From: Acidobacteriaceae bacterium
GTDB lineage: Bacteria; Acidobacteriota; Terriglobia; Terriglobales; Acidobacteriaceae
DNA length: 6,231 nt
Assembly (NCBI GenBank): GCA_003166055.1
Contig: PMWR01000001.1
Coordinates: forward strand, 633 to 6,863
Direction of reading: 5' to 3'
Shown here: positions 5,340 to 6,231 of the stretch, piece after piece
How the letters are laid out: each line of letters begins with the position of its first letter
How positions within the stretch are numbered: the stretch's first letter is position 1
Notes under the pieces: model-generated
Databases searched by the model: none
What the model saw: only the letters and a program-made list of their open reading frames with translations
Told to the model about the DNA's origin: nothing
Made by a program: the position numbers and the translations under genes

Positions 5340-5421
5340 GGGCCGAATTTGCAGGTCCAACATGCAGCAGGCAGGCTTTCCGATAAGAGCGGTCAGCCAA
5401 AAGAGTTAGAGGGTTTTTATT

Positions 5422-5856
<435 letters not shown>

Positions 5857-5911
5857 CGGTTTTTGCAAAGAACCAGGCCGGCCAAAGAATTAGCAACGAA
5901 AGAAGAAAAAT

Positions 5912-6187
5912 ATGGAACTCGAAAAGATCCGCAACCTTACCGACGATGAGCTGCCGGCACAGCAGACCAAGTCCGCCGAGCAGCTCTTTCGCCTACGCTT
6001 CCAGAAGAGCCTTGGCAACAATGAAGGCATCAAGAAGCTGCGCGCACTGAAGCTCGACATCGCCCGCATCCAGACCGTGACCCGCGAGCGCGCTCTGGCC
6101 TCCGAGAAGACCGCATCGCCGGCCGCCGTACGCACGGCACCGGCGGCGAGCACACGCACCGCACGCAAGAAAGCGAAGAAGGACTAA
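5912..6187 (+). CDS. rpmC: 50S ribosomal protein L29 with basic C-terminal extension
   Basis: This 91-residue protein is L29, a two-helix protein at the tunnel exit next to L23, where it contributes to the docking surface for SRP and trigger factor. The core spans residues 1-65. It starts [18 protein letters not shown] and continues with the helix [38 protein letters not shown], matching the family's LR(F/M)Q...N...I...R.IARI.T..RE pattern. Usual length is 60-70 residues. The remaining 26 residues are Ala/Thr/Lys/Arg-rich and end in ARKKAKKD, a basic tail like those of L3 and L22 here. The Shine-Dalgarno is poor (GAAAGAAGA, 5898-5906), but ATG 5912 is the only sensible start. It is placed between rplP and rpsQ, as expected. 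The stop codon is 2 nt before rpsQ. Confidence 0.96.
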   Translation: MELEKIRNLTDDELPAQQTKSAEQLFRLRFQKSLGNNEGIKKLRALKLDIARIQTVTRERALASEKTASPAAVRTAPAASTRTARKKAKKD

Positions 6188-6189
6188 CG

Positions 6190-6231
6190 ATGGCAGACAC
6201 AATCAACACAGCAGTTCCGGAAGCGCAGGTC
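6190..6231 (+). CDS. rpsQ: 30S ribosomal protein S17, N-terminal fragment (runs off window)
   Basis: ATG 6190 opens a frame of 14 codons (MADTINTAVPEAQV) that continues past the window end. It starts 2 nt after the rpmC stop and has AAGGA (6179-6183) inside the end of rpmC, 6 nt upstream, so translation is probably coupled to L29. The residues seen are too few and too variable to identify the protein on their own. The call rests on the near-universal order rplP-rpmC-rpsQ. S17 binds 16S rRNA in the 30S body. Confidence 0.8.
   Translation, partial: MADTINTAVPEAQV

Noticed and set aside
5858..5874. Hairpin after rplP as a terminator
   Set aside because: The 7-bp stem is mostly A-U with one G-U and has no T run after it. 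The operon continues into rpmC 38 nt later.

Overview
The window is an ordinary bacterial ribosomal-protein operon on the + strand: the 3' end of tuf followed by the S10 cluster in canonical order, tuf(partial)-rpsJ-rplC-rplD-rplW-rplB-rpsS-rplV-rpsC-rplP-rpmC-rpsQ(partial). All nine complete ribosomal proteins are intact, with no frameshift or internal stop. I see no gene on the - strand, no RNA gene, no mobile element and no CRISPR array. High-GC codon use, the protein sequences (for example the L3 segment GHMFQVQGSIGASS) and lysine/alanine-rich C-terminal tails on several proteins suggest a member of the Acidobacteriota (Terriglobia-like soil bacteria). That placement comes from memory of family sequences and is moderately confident at best.

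Layout: positions 1-246 hold the last 81 codons of EF-Tu. A 118-nt spacer with a hairpin (289-325) leads to rpsJ (365-682). rplC (776-1504) and rplD (1594-2292) follow, separated by an 89-nt spacer with an 8-bp perfect inverted repeat. rplD and rplW (2293-2586) abut exactly. A 120-nt spacer made largely of heptamer repeats precedes rplB (2707-3531). rpsS (3647-3934), rplV (4004-4528, with a long basic tail), rpsC (4631-5299, behind a GC-rich hairpin), rplP (5422-5856) and rpmC (5912-6187) follow. rpsQ begins at 6190 and runs off the end.

The products work together. EF-Tu delivers aminoacyl-tRNA. S10, S19 and S3 belong to the 30S head. L3, L4, L23, L2, L22, L16 and L29 build the 50S core, the peptidyl-transferase surroundings and the exit tunnel.

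The unusual content lies between the genes. Most spacers are 55-122 nt, wide for this operon. Three of them (after rpsJ, rplW and rpsC) carry the same 35-bp element, five in-register heptamers of consensus GTTGTTR whose last unit is GTTNAAW, starting 0-5 nt after the stop codon. The rplW-rplB spacer also carries five heptamers of a roughly complementary type (AGCTAAR), which contribute the rplB Shine-Dalgarno and could pair with the first array. This repeat family is the best candidate for something undescribed here; the genes themselves are housekeeping.
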